Shown here: in pieces, positions 26,060-34,679 of the stretch
Layout: every line of letters starts with the position of its first letter
Numbering within the stretch: position 1 is the stretch's first letter
Notes under the pieces: model-generated
Databases searched by the model: none
What the model was told of the DNA's origin: nothing
Seen by the model: only the letters and a program-made list of their open reading frames with translations
Translations under genes and position numbers: made by a program
Source of the DNA: Saccharomonospora cyanea NA-134
GTDB taxonomy: Bacteria > Actinomycetota > Actinomycetes > Mycobacteriales > Pseudonocardiaceae
Assembly (NCBI RefSeq): GCF_000244975.1
Contig: NZ_CM001440.1
Coordinates: 1,601,538-1,665,537, forward strand
DNA length: 64,000 bases
Direction of reading: 5' to 3'

Positions 26060-27223
26060 GTGAGTCGTGTCGTGTCGAGGTTGAGCGCGGCTGCGGTGAC
26101 GACGGTGACGATGGCGACGGCGGCGTTGACCGTTCTCTGGGCCGGTGCCACGGTGCCCGCCGCCGCTCTACCCCGGCCCGTGGACCCCGAGACGGGGCCG
26201 GTGGCCTTCGCCAACGTCGCGTCGATGGCGATCGCGGACGACGGTTACGGCAGGCCGGGCGGCTCGGTCATCAGCGAGACCCAGCGTTCGCCCCTCACCC
26301 CGGGTGTGTCGCGGCTCGGGGAAAGCCGGTCGGCGCTGCCCGCTTCCGAGGGGGAGCGCGCCGCCGTGGGGCCGAACTACCGGCTCGGCATCGAACACCA
26401 CGACGTCGCCGCCGGGCTCGGGGAGAGCCGGGTGCCCGAGGCGAGCGCGCGGGCGGACTTCGCCCTCACCGACCTCGCCACCGACGTCACGGTGCTGGCG
26501 TTCGAAAGCGCGAGGACTTCGGTGGAGTGCGTTTCGACCGCGGAGCCGGAGTCCGGCGCATCGGCGTCCCGGCTCTCCGTCACCGGCGCGGACGGGGTCC
26601 TGCGGCCGGTGTCGTTGCCGAAGCCCGGTGAAGAGGTGCGCAGGCAGGACCTGCCCTTCGGGGCGCCCGTGGAGATCGGCGAGGACGAGGTGGCGACCTC
26701 CGACCTCCGGATCCGGCCGGTGACCGAGTTCGACCAGTTGCTGCGGCAGCGGCAGTGGCGTGACGGGGAGGTCACCGCCGCCTCGGGCTGGCTCGTCGAG
26801 ATCCACACCCACGTACGGCCCGCCGAGTCCGACGGTGACGAGCGTTTCGAGCTCCCGGTGCCCGCCGAGGTCACGGAAGGCACACCGGAAGTACCGGCGG
26901 CCGGTGACGGCGAGCGGCATTCCGCCCGCACCGTCGAGACCACGTTCGTGCTGGGTGGCGTGAGTTGCTCGGTGCCGCGCGACTTCGTGAGCGGAGGCGG
27001 TGGGCAGGCCGAGCCGGGCGCGCCGTCGGTTCCGGTGACGATCCCGGCGGGTGTCGGTGCGCCGAGTGGGCACCCCGCGCGGGCGGAGGTCCGGGCCGAG
27101 GGGTCCGACGCGCGGTCCGCCACCACCGTGTGGGGGACGGCTCTGCTGGCCGGTGGTGGGGTGCTCGGGCTCGCCGCACTATTCCTGGCGCGCAGGGCCT
27201 CCTCGTCGCGGACCCGTCCGTGA
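26060..27223 (+). CDS. Secreted, C-terminally membrane-anchored protein of unknown function
   Basis: A 387-residue exported protein that I do not recognise. It has a signal peptide (VVSRLSAAAVTTVTMATAAL, ending VPAAALP), a long acidic extracellular region, a Pro/Gly-rich stretch, and a single C-terminal transmembrane helix (TVWGTALLAGGGVLGLAALF) followed by RRASSSRTRP. Two cysteines (VECVS and VSCSVP) could form a disulfide. No LPxTG-type signal is present, so anchoring would be by the helix. The stop overlaps the sortase start by four bases, suggesting that the pair acts at the cell surface together. GTG 26060 gives a clean signal peptide. Confidence 0.72.
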   Translation: MSRVVSRLSAAAVTTVTMATAALTVLWAGATVPAAALPRPVDPETGPVAFANVASMAIADDGYGRPGGSVISETQRSPLTPGVSRLGESRSALPASEGERAAVGPNYRLGIEHHDVAAGLGESRVPEASARADFALTDLATDVTVLAFESARTSVECVSTAEPESGASASRLSVTGADGVLRPVSLPKPGEEVRRQDLPFGAPVEIGEDEVATSDLRIRPVTEFDQLLRQRQWRDGEVTAASGWLVEIHTHVRPAESDGDERFELPVPAEVTEGTPEVPAAGDGERHSARTVETTFVLGGVSCSVPRDFVSGGGGQAEPGAPSVPVTIPAGVGAPSGHPARAEVRAEGSDARSATTVWGTALLAGGGVLGLAALFLARRASSSRTRP

Positions 27224-27909
27224 CCTCCTGGTGGCGCTCGCCGGTGTGGCAGCGCAGGACGGCGACCGCGCTCGGGGTGCTGGCGGTGCTCGCCGTGACG
27301 GCGGGGACAGCGGTGTTGCGCAGCGCACCGAGTGCGCGGCCGAGCGAGCCCGGCGCCGTCGCCCCCGCCCCGGCCGTTCCCGAGGTGACGGCCAGGGTTC
27401 CGGGCACGGCGGAAACCGAACCCCCGCGCGAGCCCCGCGCCGCCCCACCGCGCCCGGGCCCGCAGCCGCCCAACAGTGTCCGCCTTCCGGGCGGAGCCAC
27501 CTCCACGCTCGTGCGCACGGAACTGACCGCCGACGGCACGCTGCCGATTCCCGGCGGAGTCGACCGCGCGGCCTGGTGGGGGGCCGGATTCGGCGACGAC
27601 CGTGGTGCCGCGCTCGTCGCCGGGCACGTCGACTGGTACGGCCGTTCGGGGCCGTTCACCAGCCTGTTCCGGCTGGAGGCCGGTGACGAGGTGACCGTCC
27701 GCGACGCGGCGGGCCGGACGTGGACCTACCGCGTCGCCTCGGCGACGACCCTGCACAAGAGCAGGCTGGCCCGGTACGCGCCGGAACTGTTCGCCCAGGA
27801 CGGGCCGCACCGACTGCTGCTCGTCACGTGCGGCGGTGACTACCTCGGTGGTACGGGCGGCTACTCGGACAACCACATCGTCACCGCGAAGCTGGTCAGT
27901 GGGCGCTGA
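27220..27909 (+). CDS. Class F sortase
   Basis: A 229-residue sortase-like transpeptidase: a membrane anchor (TATALGVLAVLAVTAGTAVL), a Pro-rich linker of about 60 residues, then the sortase barrel with the catalytic His in ALVAGHVDWYG and the Cys in LLLVTCGGDY. The active-site arginine commonly found just before the last strand seems replaced by Ser in GGYSDNHIV, as far as I can judge without an alignment. The Pro-rich linker could span the wall. It is coupled by overlap to a secreted membrane-anchored protein, but no sorting-signal substrate is visible. Confidence 0.83.
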   Translation: MTSWWRSPVWQRRTATALGVLAVLAVTAGTAVLRSAPSARPSEPGAVAPAPAVPEVTARVPGTAETEPPREPRAAPPRPGPQPPNSVRLPGGATSTLVRTELTADGTLPIPGGVDRAAWWGAGFGDDRGAALVAGHVDWYGRSGPFTSLFRLEAGDEVTVRDAAGRTWTYRVASATTLHKSRLARYAPELFAQDGPHRLLLVTCGGDYLGGTGGYSDNHIVTAKLVSGR

Positions 27910-27959
27910 GGGCGCTGAGGGGGCACTGAGGGGGGCACTGAGGGGGGCCCTGAGGGGCC
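27902..27959. repeat. Short tandem repeat (GCxCTGAGGGGG)n
   Basis: Directly after the sortase stop, five imperfect copies of a 10-14 base unit built on GCACTGAGGGGG follow one another (GGGCGCTGAGG, GCGCTGAGGG, GGCACTGAGGGG twice, GGCCCTGAGGGG). A purine-rich G tract of this kind is prone to slippage. No terminator is seen between sortase and glyS. Confidence 0.6.
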
Positions 27960-28044
27960 ACCTCCCCACCGGAGCCGTCGCCCGTCTCGCCGGATACGCT
28001 GTGAGTTCCAAGACAACCCAATTCCGGATGCTTCGGAGCGTGGA

Positions 28045-29433
28045 GTGCCCGCCAACACCATTGAGACCGTCGTCAACCTGTGCAAGCGCCGTGGCTTCGT
28101 CTTCCCCTCGGGGGAGATCTACGGCGGTACCCGGTCGGCGTGGGACTACGGACCGCTCGGCGTCGAGCTGAAGGACAACATCAAGCGCCAGTGGTGGAAG
28201 ACCATGGTGCAGAACCGCGAGGACGTGGTCGGCCTCGACTCGTCGGTGATCCTGCCGCGTCAGGTGTGGGTGGCCTCGGGTCACGTGGGCGCGTTCCACG
28301 ACCCGCTGGTGGAGTGCCTGTCCTGTCACCGGAGGTTCCGCGCCGACCAGCTCGCCGAGGAGTACTCCGAGCGCACCGGCACGGAGACCTCCGAGGACGA
28401 CCTGTCCGAGGTGCCGTGCCCGAACTGCGGCAACCGCGGCCAGTACACCGAGCCGCGCGAGTTCAACATGATGCTGAAGACCCACCTAGGCCCGGTCGAG
28501 TCGGAGGAGGGGATGCACTACCTCCGCCCGGAGACCGCGCAGGGCATCTTCGTCAACTTCCTCAACGTGCAGACGACCTCGCGCAAGAAGCCGCCGTTCG
28601 GCATCGGCCAGATCGGCAAGTCGTTCCGCAACGAGATCACGCCCGGAAACTTCATCTTCCGCACCCGCGAGTTCGAGCAGATGGAGATGGAGTTCTTCGT
28701 CGAGCCCGGCGAGGACGAGAAGTGGCACCAGTACTGGATCGACGAGCGCATGGAGTGGTACGTCGACCTGGGTATCCGGCGGGACAACCTGCGGCTCTAC
28801 GAGCACCCGAAGGAGAAGCTGTCGCACTACTCGAAGCGCACGGTCGACATCGAGTACCGCTTCGGGTTCTCGTCCGGGCAGGAGTGGGGTGAGCTGGAGG
28901 GTGTCGCCAACCGCACGGACTTCGACCTCACCACCCACTCGAACCACTCGGGTGTGGACCTGTCGTACTTCGACCAGGCTTCCGGCCAGCGCTACCGGCC
29001 GTTCGTGATCGAACCGGCCGCGGGTGTCGGCCGTCCGATGATGGCGTTCCTCGTCGACGCCTACACCGAGGACGAGGTGCCCAACGCCAAGGGCGGTGTG
29101 GACAAGCGGACCGTGCTCAAGCTGGACCCGAGGCTGGCGCCGTACAAGGTGGCGGTGCTGCCGCTGTCGCGCAACGCCGACCTGACGCCGAAGGCCCGCG
29201 ACATCGCCGCCGCGCTGCGCAAGCACTGGAACACCGACTTCGACGACGCGCAGTCGATCGGCAAGCGCTACCGCAGGCAGGAGGAGATCGGCACGCCGTA
29301 CTGCGTGACGGTCGACTTCGACACCCTCGACGACCACGCCGTCACTGTGCGGGAACGCGACTCGATGGCGCAGGAGCGGATCGCGATCGACAAGCTGGAG
29401 TCGTACCTCGCGGCCCGGTTGATCGGCTGCTGA
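28045..29433 (+). CDS. glyS: Glycine-tRNA ligase (dimeric GlyQS type)
   Basis: A 462-residue class II aminoacyl-tRNA synthetase that charges tRNA-Gly. The start [11 protein letters not shown] and [11 protein letters not shown] is the eukaryote/actinobacterial alpha2 GlyRS signature. A zinc insertion CLSC...CPNC lies near residues 92-135. Motif 2 is FRNEITPG, motif 3 [10 protein letters not shown], and the C-terminal anticodon-binding domain begins at [15 protein letters not shown] 28045 opens the gene. No T-box-like leader is visible upstream. Orthologue by position of Rv2357c. Confidence 0.97.
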   Translation: MPANTIETVVNLCKRRGFVFPSGEIYGGTRSAWDYGPLGVELKDNIKRQWWKTMVQNREDVVGLDSSVILPRQVWVASGHVGAFHDPLVECLSCHRRFRADQLAEEYSERTGTETSEDDLSEVPCPNCGNRGQYTEPREFNMMLKTHLGPVESEEGMHYLRPETAQGIFVNFLNVQTTSRKKPPFGIGQIGKSFRNEITPGNFIFRTREFEQMEMEFFVEPGEDEKWHQYWIDERMEWYVDLGIRRDNLRLYEHPKEKLSHYSKRTVDIEYRFGFSSGQEWGELEGVANRTDFDLTTHSNHSGVDLSYFDQASGQRYRPFVIEPAAGVGRPMMAFLVDAYTEDEVPNAKGGVDKRTVLKLDPRLAPYKVAVLPLSRNADLTPKARDIAAALRKHWNTDFDDAQSIGKRYRRQEEIGTPYCVTVDFDTLDDHAVTVRERDSMAQERIAIDKLESYLAARLIGC

Positions 29434-29436
29434 ACC

Positions 29437-30066
29437 GTGCGGGCCGTGGTGAGGAAGTGGCTCGCGAGGACGGTCGCCGGGATCGTCCTCGTCGGGCTGC
29501 TGATCGTGGGGGGAACGGCCTTTCGCGTGTGGCACGTCGCGCGGGCCGACGAACGGCCGAGGGTGGACGCCATCGTCGTGCTGGGTGCGGCCCAGTACAA
29601 CGGCAGACCCTCGGAGATCTTCCAGGCACGTCTCGCGCATGCCCGTGAGCTCTACGCGCAGGGGGTCGCCGGGACGATCGTCACCACCGGCGGTATGCGC
29701 GCCGGGGACGCCTACACCGAGGCGCAGGCGGGCGCGAACTGGCTGCGTGGCCAGGGGGTTCCCGCGGAGGCGCTGGTACCCGTCGGCGAGGGCAACGACA
29801 CCCTGCGCTCGGTGCGGGCGGCCGCCGAAGTGATCAAGAGCCGGGGCTGGAGCGACGTCGTGATCGTGAGCGATCCGTGGCACTCGCTGCGGGCGGGCAT
29901 CATGACGGAGGACGCGGGCCTGACGGTGTGGACGTCACCCACGCACTCCGGCCCGATCGTCCAGACCCGCAGCACGCAGGTCCGCTACATCCTGCGGGAG
30001 ACCGCGGCACTGCTGTACTACCGGGTGTCGAAGAACCCGGCGGACCACGTGGATCTCGGACTGTAG
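29437..30066 (+). CDS. YdcF family (DUF218) membrane-anchored protein
   Basis: A 209-residue protein with one N-terminal transmembrane helix (VAGIVLVGLLIVGGTAFRVW) and a DUF218 domain outside: DAIVVLGAAQYNGRPS, then IVTTGGMRAGDAYTEA, EGNDTLRSVRAAAEVIK and VVIVSDPWHSLRAGIM. Related YdcF/ElyC/SanA proteins are linked to envelope and undecaprenyl-phosphate metabolism, but no reaction is proven for this group. It starts GTG 29437, three bases after the glyS stop, so cotranscription with glyS is likely. Confidence 0.85.
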   Translation: MRAVVRKWLARTVAGIVLVGLLIVGGTAFRVWHVARADERPRVDAIVVLGAAQYNGRPSEIFQARLAHARELYAQGVAGTIVTTGGMRAGDAYTEAQAGANWLRGQGVPAEALVPVGEGNDTLRSVRAAAEVIKSRGWSDVVIVSDPWHSLRAGIMTEDAGLTVWTSPTHSGPIVQTRSTQVRYILRETAALLYYRVSKNPADHVDLGL

Positions 30067-30118
30067 GACGCGTATCACCCGAAGGTGTGGCATGGCCGTC
30101 CCACGCAGTGGGAGGCGG

Positions 30119-30147
30119 TTGGGACGTCCCCGATGCCTCACTAGCGT
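30119..30147 (+). promoter_or_regulatory. Probable housekeeping promoter of metY-metX
   Basis: TTGGGA (30119-30124), 17 bases, TAGCGT (30142-30147) fit a vegetative actinobacterial promoter, 36 bases ahead of the metY GTG. A TCCCAC-GCA-GTGGGA hairpin overlaps the upstream side. No SAM-riboswitch structure can be drawn in the short leader. Confidence 0.5.
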
Positions 30148-30182
30148 CGGCAAGGACACCGAGCCGCAAAGGAGTGAGTCCA

Positions 30183-31481
30183 GTGACCGACGGATGGTCG
30201 TTCGAGACCAAGCAGATCCACGCGGGAGCGCAGCCCGACCCGGCCACCGGCGCGCGCGCCACGCCGATCTACCAGACGACCTCCTACGTCTTCCGGGACA
30301 CCCAGCACGGCGCCGACCTGTTCAGCCTCGCCGAGCCGGGCAACATCTACACGCGGATCATGAACCCCACCCAGGACGTCCTGGAGCAGCGGGTCGCCGC
30401 GTTGGAAGGTGGCGTTGCCGCGCTGGCGTTCGCCTCGGGCTCGGCGGCCACCACCGCGGCGGTGCTGAACCTCGCCGGCGCGGGTGACCACGTCGTGGTG
30501 AGCCCCGCCCTGTACGGCGGCACGTACAACCTGTTCCGGCACACCTTGCCCAAGCTCGGCATCGAGGTCACGTTCCTCTCCGACCAGGACGACCTCGACG
30601 AGTGGCGTTCGGCGGCCAAGCCGAACACGAAGCTGTTCTTCGCGGAGACACTCGCCAACCCCGGCAGCAACGTCCTGGACATCCGTGGCGTGGCCGACGT
30701 GGCGCACGAGATCGGTGTGCCGCTGGTGGTGGACAACACCATCCCGACGCCGTTCCTGCTGCGGCCGATCGAGCACGGCGCGGACGTCGTGGTGCACTCG
30801 GCCACCAAGTACCTCGGCGGGCACGGCACCACGGTCGCGGGTGTGCTGGTGGACGGCGGAACCTTCGACTTCGGCGCGCAGCCGGAGCGGTTCCCCGGCT
30901 TCAACGAGCCCGACCCCAGCTACAACGGTCTCAAGTTCTGGGAGGCCCTCGGGCCGGGCGCGTTCGCGGCCAAGGCGCGTGTGCAGCTGCTGCGTGACAC
31001 GGGCGCGGCCATCGCCCCGCTGAACGCCTTTCTGATCCTGCAGGGCATCGAGACGTTGTCGCTGCGCATGGAGCGGCACGTCTCCAACGCCAAGGCCCTG
31101 GCGGAGTGGCTGGAGCAGCGCGACGAGGTGGAGAGGGTCTACTACGCGAGCCTGCCGTCGAGCCCCCACCACGAGGCGGCGCAGAAGTACCTTCCCCAGG
31201 GTGCGGGCGCGGTGCTGTCGTTCGAGCTGCGTGGTGGGGTCGAGGCCGGGCGCGCGTTCGTGGACGGCACCGAGCTGCACAGCCAGCTCGTCAACATCGG
31301 TGACGTGCGCAGCCTGATCGTGCACCCCGCCAGCACCACGCACAGCCAGCTCACCCCGCAGGAGCAGCTCGCGGGTGGTGTGACGCCGGGACTGGTGCGG
31401 CTGGCGGTGGGTCTGGAGGGTCTCGAGGACCTGCAGGCCGACCTGGAGGCCGGGTTCCGGGCGGCGAAGGCCGCTCTGTGA
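30183..31481 (+). CDS. metY: O-acetylhomoserine sulfhydrylase (MetY-type Cys/Met PLP enzyme)
   Basis: A 432-residue Cys/Met-metabolism PLP enzyme. It uses O-acetylhomoserine and sulfide (or another thiol) to make homocysteine. The PLP lysine lies in VVHSATKYLGGHGTTVAG, with NIYTRIMNPTQDVLEQRVAALEGG at the N-terminal half given here as TRIMNPTQ, and the closing VRLAVGLEGLEDLQADL. Length and the N-terminal FETKQIHAGAQPDPATGA motif favour MetY over MetB/MetC. GTG 30183 follows AAAGGAG with eight bases spacing. The stop overlaps metX by four bases. Confidence 0.94.
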   Translation: MTDGWSFETKQIHAGAQPDPATGARATPIYQTTSYVFRDTQHGADLFSLAEPGNIYTRIMNPTQDVLEQRVAALEGGVAALAFASGSAATTAAVLNLAGAGDHVVVSPALYGGTYNLFRHTLPKLGIEVTFLSDQDDLDEWRSAAKPNTKLFFAETLANPGSNVLDIRGVADVAHEIGVPLVVDNTIPTPFLLRPIEHGADVVVHSATKYLGGHGTTVAGVLVDGGTFDFGAQPERFPGFNEPDPSYNGLKFWEALGPGAFAAKARVQLLRDTGAAIAPLNAFLILQGIETLSLRMERHVSNAKALAEWLEQRDEVERVYYASLPSSPHHEAAQKYLPQGAGAVLSFELRGGVEAGRAFVDGTELHSQLVNIGDVRSLIVHPASTTHSQLTPQEQLAGGVTPGLVRLAVGLEGLEDLQADLEAGFRAAKAAL

Positions 31482-32608
31482 GCTCGTCGGGTAGTACCGG
31501 TCTCCCGCCTGCCACCGGCGCGTGGCGGGCGGGAGACCCGCCCGGGCGCAGGCAGTGGTTCCGGCCCGAGGCCGTGCTGCGACTGGAGTCGGGGCAGGAG
31601 CTGCCCGGCGTCGAGATCGCGTACGAGACGTGGGGGACGCTCAACGCCGACGCGTCGAACGCGGTGCTGATCGAACACGCGTTGACGGGTGACAGCCACG
31701 CGGCGGGGGACATCGAGCCCGGTCATCCGAGCCCGGGCTGGTGGGACGGCCTGATCGGGCCCGGTAAGGCGCTGGACACGGACGAGTTGTTCGTGGTGGT
31801 GCCCAACGTGCTCGGGGGGTGTCAGGGTTCGACGGGCCCCGCCTCGCCCGCTGAGGACGGCAGGTACTGGGGGAGCCGGTTTCCCCGGATCACCGTCCGC
31901 GACCAGGTGGCCGTGGAGGTCGCGCTGGCGGACGCGCTGGGCGTCGAACGGTGGGCCGCGGTGCTCGGCGGGTCGATGGGCGGGATGCGCGCGCTGGAGT
32001 GGGCGGTCATGGAACCCTCGCGCGTGCGGGCGTTGATGGTGCTGGCGAGTCCCGCCGCGTCGTCGGCGGACCAGATCGCGTGGTCGGCGCCGCAGCTCCA
32101 CGCCATCCTCGCCGACCCGAACTGGAAGGGCGGCGACTACCACGCGGGCGGGCCCGGTGAGGGGCCGCACCTCGGCCTGGGTGTGGCGCGGCGGATCGCC
32201 CACGCCACCTACCGCAGTGCCGAGGAGCTCAACGAACGGTTCGGCCGCAGCCCCCAGGGTGAGGGGGACCCCCGGTTCGCCGTCGAGTCCTATCTGGACC
32301 ACCACGCGGACAAGCTCGTCCGGCGGTTCGACGCGGCGAGTTACGTGCTGCTGACCCGCTCGATGAACGGACACGACGTCGGACGCGGCCGTGGGGGAGT
32401 CGGCGAGGCCCTGTCGCGGGTGACGGCCCGGACGATCGCGGTGGGCGTCGACTCCGACCGGCTGTACCCGCCGGGGCAGGTGCGGGAGCTGGCCGACGGC
32501 ATTCCCACCGCCCGCTACGCCGAGATCTCCTCGCCGTACGGGCACGACTCGTTCCTCGTCGAGACCGAGCAGGTGGCGACGCTGGTCAAGGAGCTGCTGG
32601 GGGACTGA
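31478..32608 (+). CDS. metX: Homoserine O-acetyltransferase
   Basis: A 376-residue alpha/beta hydrolase that acetylates homoserine from acetyl-CoA, feeding the coupled MetY. The nucleophile elbow is GGSMGGMRALEW near residues 165-175. The oxyanion-side GGCQGSTGPASP region and the late acid/His (DSDRLYPPGQ; YGHDSFLVE) complete the triad. Its substrate region matches acetyl- rather than succinyltransferases of the MetX family. GTGA overlap with metY shows coupled translation. Confidence 0.95.
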   Translation: MSSSGSTGLPPATGAWRAGDPPGRRQWFRPEAVLRLESGQELPGVEIAYETWGTLNADASNAVLIEHALTGDSHAAGDIEPGHPSPGWWDGLIGPGKALDTDELFVVVPNVLGGCQGSTGPASPAEDGRYWGSRFPRITVRDQVAVEVALADALGVERWAAVLGGSMGGMRALEWAVMEPSRVRALMVLASPAASSADQIAWSAPQLHAILADPNWKGGDYHAGGPGEGPHLGLGVARRIAHATYRSAEELNERFGRSPQGEGDPRFAVESYLDHHADKLVRRFDAASYVLLTRSMNGHDVGRGRGGVGEALSRVTARTIAVGVDSDRLYPPGQVRELADGIPTARYAEISSPYGHDSFLVETEQVATLVKELLGD

Positions 32609-32638
32609 CGTGGTGGCATAAGCGGTAGCATGTATAGC

Positions 32639-32902
32639 ATGGCAGATGCCACCCAGAAGTACTCGATCACGATGCCGCGGGACATCGCGGAGGCTGCGCG
32701 TGCCCGCGGCGGTTCGTCCGGCCTGTCGTCCTATGTCACGGCCGCGGTGGCGCGGCAGCTCGAACGGGACAACCTGGCTGAGATCATCGCCGTCGCCGAG
32801 GCGGAGCACGGCCCGGTGAGTGACGAGGAGATCCGGGACAAGCGGGAAACGCTTCGGCAGGCGCAGGAGCGGGTGCACCGGGAAGGCCGGACCACGCAGT
32901 GA
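32639..32902 (+). CDS. CopG/ribbon-helix-helix antitoxin-like protein
   Basis: An 87-residue protein with an N-terminal ribbon-helix-helix (KYSITMPRDIAEAARARGG, then SSYVTAAVARQLERDN) and a charged tail that would wrap the toxin. It is the probable antitoxin of the PIN protein whose start it overlaps by four bases. Two TAGCATG copies (32626-32632, 32635-32641) straddle the starts ATG 32630 and ATG 32639 and may be its operator; the second ATG is chosen on protein grounds, with no ribosome site visible. Confidence 0.8.
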   Translation: MADATQKYSITMPRDIAEAARARGGSSGLSSYVTAAVARQLERDNLAEIIAVAEAEHGPVSDEEIRDKRETLRQAQERVHREGRTTQ

Positions 32903-33312
32903 GGCGGCAGGCGACACCCAACGGCACGCTCGTCCTGGACGGCGAAGGCCTCGCCAAGGTCGTCGCGCGTGACCGGGAGCTGACCGCGTGGCTCGGCGTG
33001 GCGCACGCCGACGACTTTCGAGTCGTCACCAGTGCGGCCACGCTCGTGGAGGTCATGCACCCTCGGACCAACCGGCAAGCCCTCGACTGGACCTTGTCGC
33101 GGCTCGTGGTCGAGCCGGTGACGGCCGAGATCGGAAGGCGGGCGGCGAGTCTTCTGGCGGAGGCGGGACTCCACGGGCACAAGTACGCCATCGACGCGAT
33201 GGTGGCCGCGACCGCGTTGGCCTCCCCAAGGCCGGTAACCGTGCTGACGTCGGACCCCGACGACTTTTCGGTCTTGGTCGAGAGTCGTCACGTGACCGTG
33301 GTGAAAGTCTGA
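32899..33312 (+). CDS. PIN domain ribonuclease toxin (VapC-like)
   Basis: A 137-residue PIN-domain protein. The acidic active-site residues appear in [11 protein letters not shown] (Asp), ATLVEVMHP (Glu), [11 protein letters not shown] (Asp) and [11 protein letters not shown] (Asp). Such toxins cleave tRNA or rRNA. GTG 32899 overlaps the antitoxin stop by four bases. The module is inserted between metX and dgt, so it is probably accessory. Confidence 0.85.
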   Translation: MRRQATPNGTLVLDGEGLAKVVARDRELTAWLGVAHADDFRVVTSAATLVEVMHPRTNRQALDWTLSRLVVEPVTAEIGRRAASLLAEAGLHGHKYAIDAMVAATALASPRPVTVLTSDPDDFSVLVESRHVTVVKV

Positions 33313-33385
33313 CGTGAGGTTGTGGAGCGGGAGGTACCGGTCGGTGAGCCCGGAACCCGCCCGCTCGCCCGTAAGCTCCCTTGGC

Positions 33386-34657
33386 ATGGGCTACACCATG
33401 CACGACGTGCAGCGGCGGTTCACCGAGCGGCCGAAGTCCTCCACGTTGCCCGGCGCGCGAGATGACGGGCGGACGCCGTACGCGCGCGACCGCGCCAGGG
33501 TGCTGCACTCGGCCGCGCTGCGCAGGCTCGCCGGGAAGACGCAGGTCGTCGGTCCCGGTGAGGGTGCCGAGGTGAGCGGGGTGCCGCGGACCCGGCTGAC
33601 ACACTCCCTGGAAGTGGCCCAGATCAGTCGCGGGATCGCCGCCGACCTCGGTGCCGACCCCGATCTCTGCGACACCGCCGGGCTCGCCCACGACATCGGG
33701 CACCCACCGTTCGGGCACAACGGCGAGGCGGCACTCGACGAGGCCGCGCGGGCGTGCGGCGGCTTCGAGGGCAACGCGCAGACGCTGCGCATCCTCACGC
33801 GGCTGGAGCCCAAGGTGGTGGGCGATTCCGGCGAACCCTACGGACTCAACCTCACCCGCGCCTGCCTCGACGCCACGATGAAGTACCCGTGGCCGCGCCG
33901 GGACGGGCAGCGCAAGTTCGGCGTCTACGCCGACGACCTCGACGCGTTCACCTGGATCCGCAGCGAGGCGCCCGGCGAGGACACGTGCCTGGAAGCGCAG
34001 ATCATGGACTGGGCCGACGACGTGGCGTACTCGGTGCACGACGTCGAGGACGGCGTGCTGGCCGACCGCATCTCGCTGCCGGTGCTCGCGGACGCGCAGG
34101 AGCGCGCCGCGCTGGCGGGGCTCGCGGCGGAGCACTTCTGTGCCCTGTCCGTGTCCACGGTCGAGGGCGCGGCGCTCGGTCTGCTGGAGCTGCCCGCCGT
34201 GGCCGACTTAGTCCGTACCCCCTACGACGGCTCCCCGGCGGCGCAGGCGGCGCTCAAGCGCATGACGAGTGAACTCGTCGGCCGGTTCGTGTCGGCGGCG
34301 GTCACCGGCACCCGCGCCGTCCACGGGGAGGGACCGTTGTCCCGGTACGGCGCTCGGCTGGTGGTGCCCGACCAGGTGGCGGCCGAGGTGGCGTTGCTGA
34401 AGGCGCTAGCGCTGCGCTACGTGATGAGCGACCGGCGGCGGCTGGCCCTTCAGGAGGGGCAGCGGCAGTTGCTCGGCGAGCTGGTGGAGGTGCTGCCGCT
34501 GCGGGCGCCCGAGGTGCTCGACGCCGGTCTGCGCCCGGCGTGGGACGCGGCACCGGACGACGCCGCCCGCCTGCGCGTGGTGATCGACCAGATCGCCTCG
34601 CTCACCGACGCCCAGGCGAGGGCCTGGCATTCCTGGCATCTGGGGCGGCATGGTTGA
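33386..34657 (+). CDS. dgt: Deoxyguanosinetriphosphate triphosphohydrolase-like protein
   Basis: A 423-residue HD-domain dNTP triphosphohydrolase. It would cleave dNTPs (dGTP) to the nucleoside and triphosphate and so adjust pools. The HD motif is [16 protein letters not shown] near residues 110-125, with [14 protein letters not shown] before it, [16 protein letters not shown] and the C-terminal helical domain. ATG 33386 (MGYTMHDVQ) is close to a TAAGCT -10-like box at 33372, so a leaderless start is possible. In mycobacteria dnaG follows directly; here four genes lie between. Confidence 0.92.
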   Translation: MGYTMHDVQRRFTERPKSSTLPGARDDGRTPYARDRARVLHSAALRRLAGKTQVVGPGEGAEVSGVPRTRLTHSLEVAQISRGIAADLGADPDLCDTAGLAHDIGHPPFGHNGEAALDEAARACGGFEGNAQTLRILTRLEPKVVGDSGEPYGLNLTRACLDATMKYPWPRRDGQRKFGVYADDLDAFTWIRSEAPGEDTCLEAQIMDWADDVAYSVHDVEDGVLADRISLPVLADAQERAALAGLAAEHFCALSVSTVEGAALGLLELPAVADLVRTPYDGSPAAQAALKRMTSELVGRFVSAAVTGTRAVHGEGPLSRYGARLVVPDQVAAEVALLKALALRYVMSDRRRLALQEGQRQLLGELVEVLPLRAPEVLDAGLRPAWDAAPDDAARLRVVIDQIASLTDAQARAWHSWHLGRHG

Positions 34658-34679
34658 CCGGCCACGGTAACGTCGGGGA

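Noticed and set aside
27910-28044. T-box riboswitch before glyS
   Set aside because: No T-box or antiterminator stem is seen; the region is the short tandem repeat and a brief leader.
30067-30182. SAM riboswitch before metY
   Set aside because: The leader between the promoter-like TAGCGT and the GTG is only about 36 bases, too short for SAM-I, SAM-II or SAM-IV structures, and no conserved core was seen.
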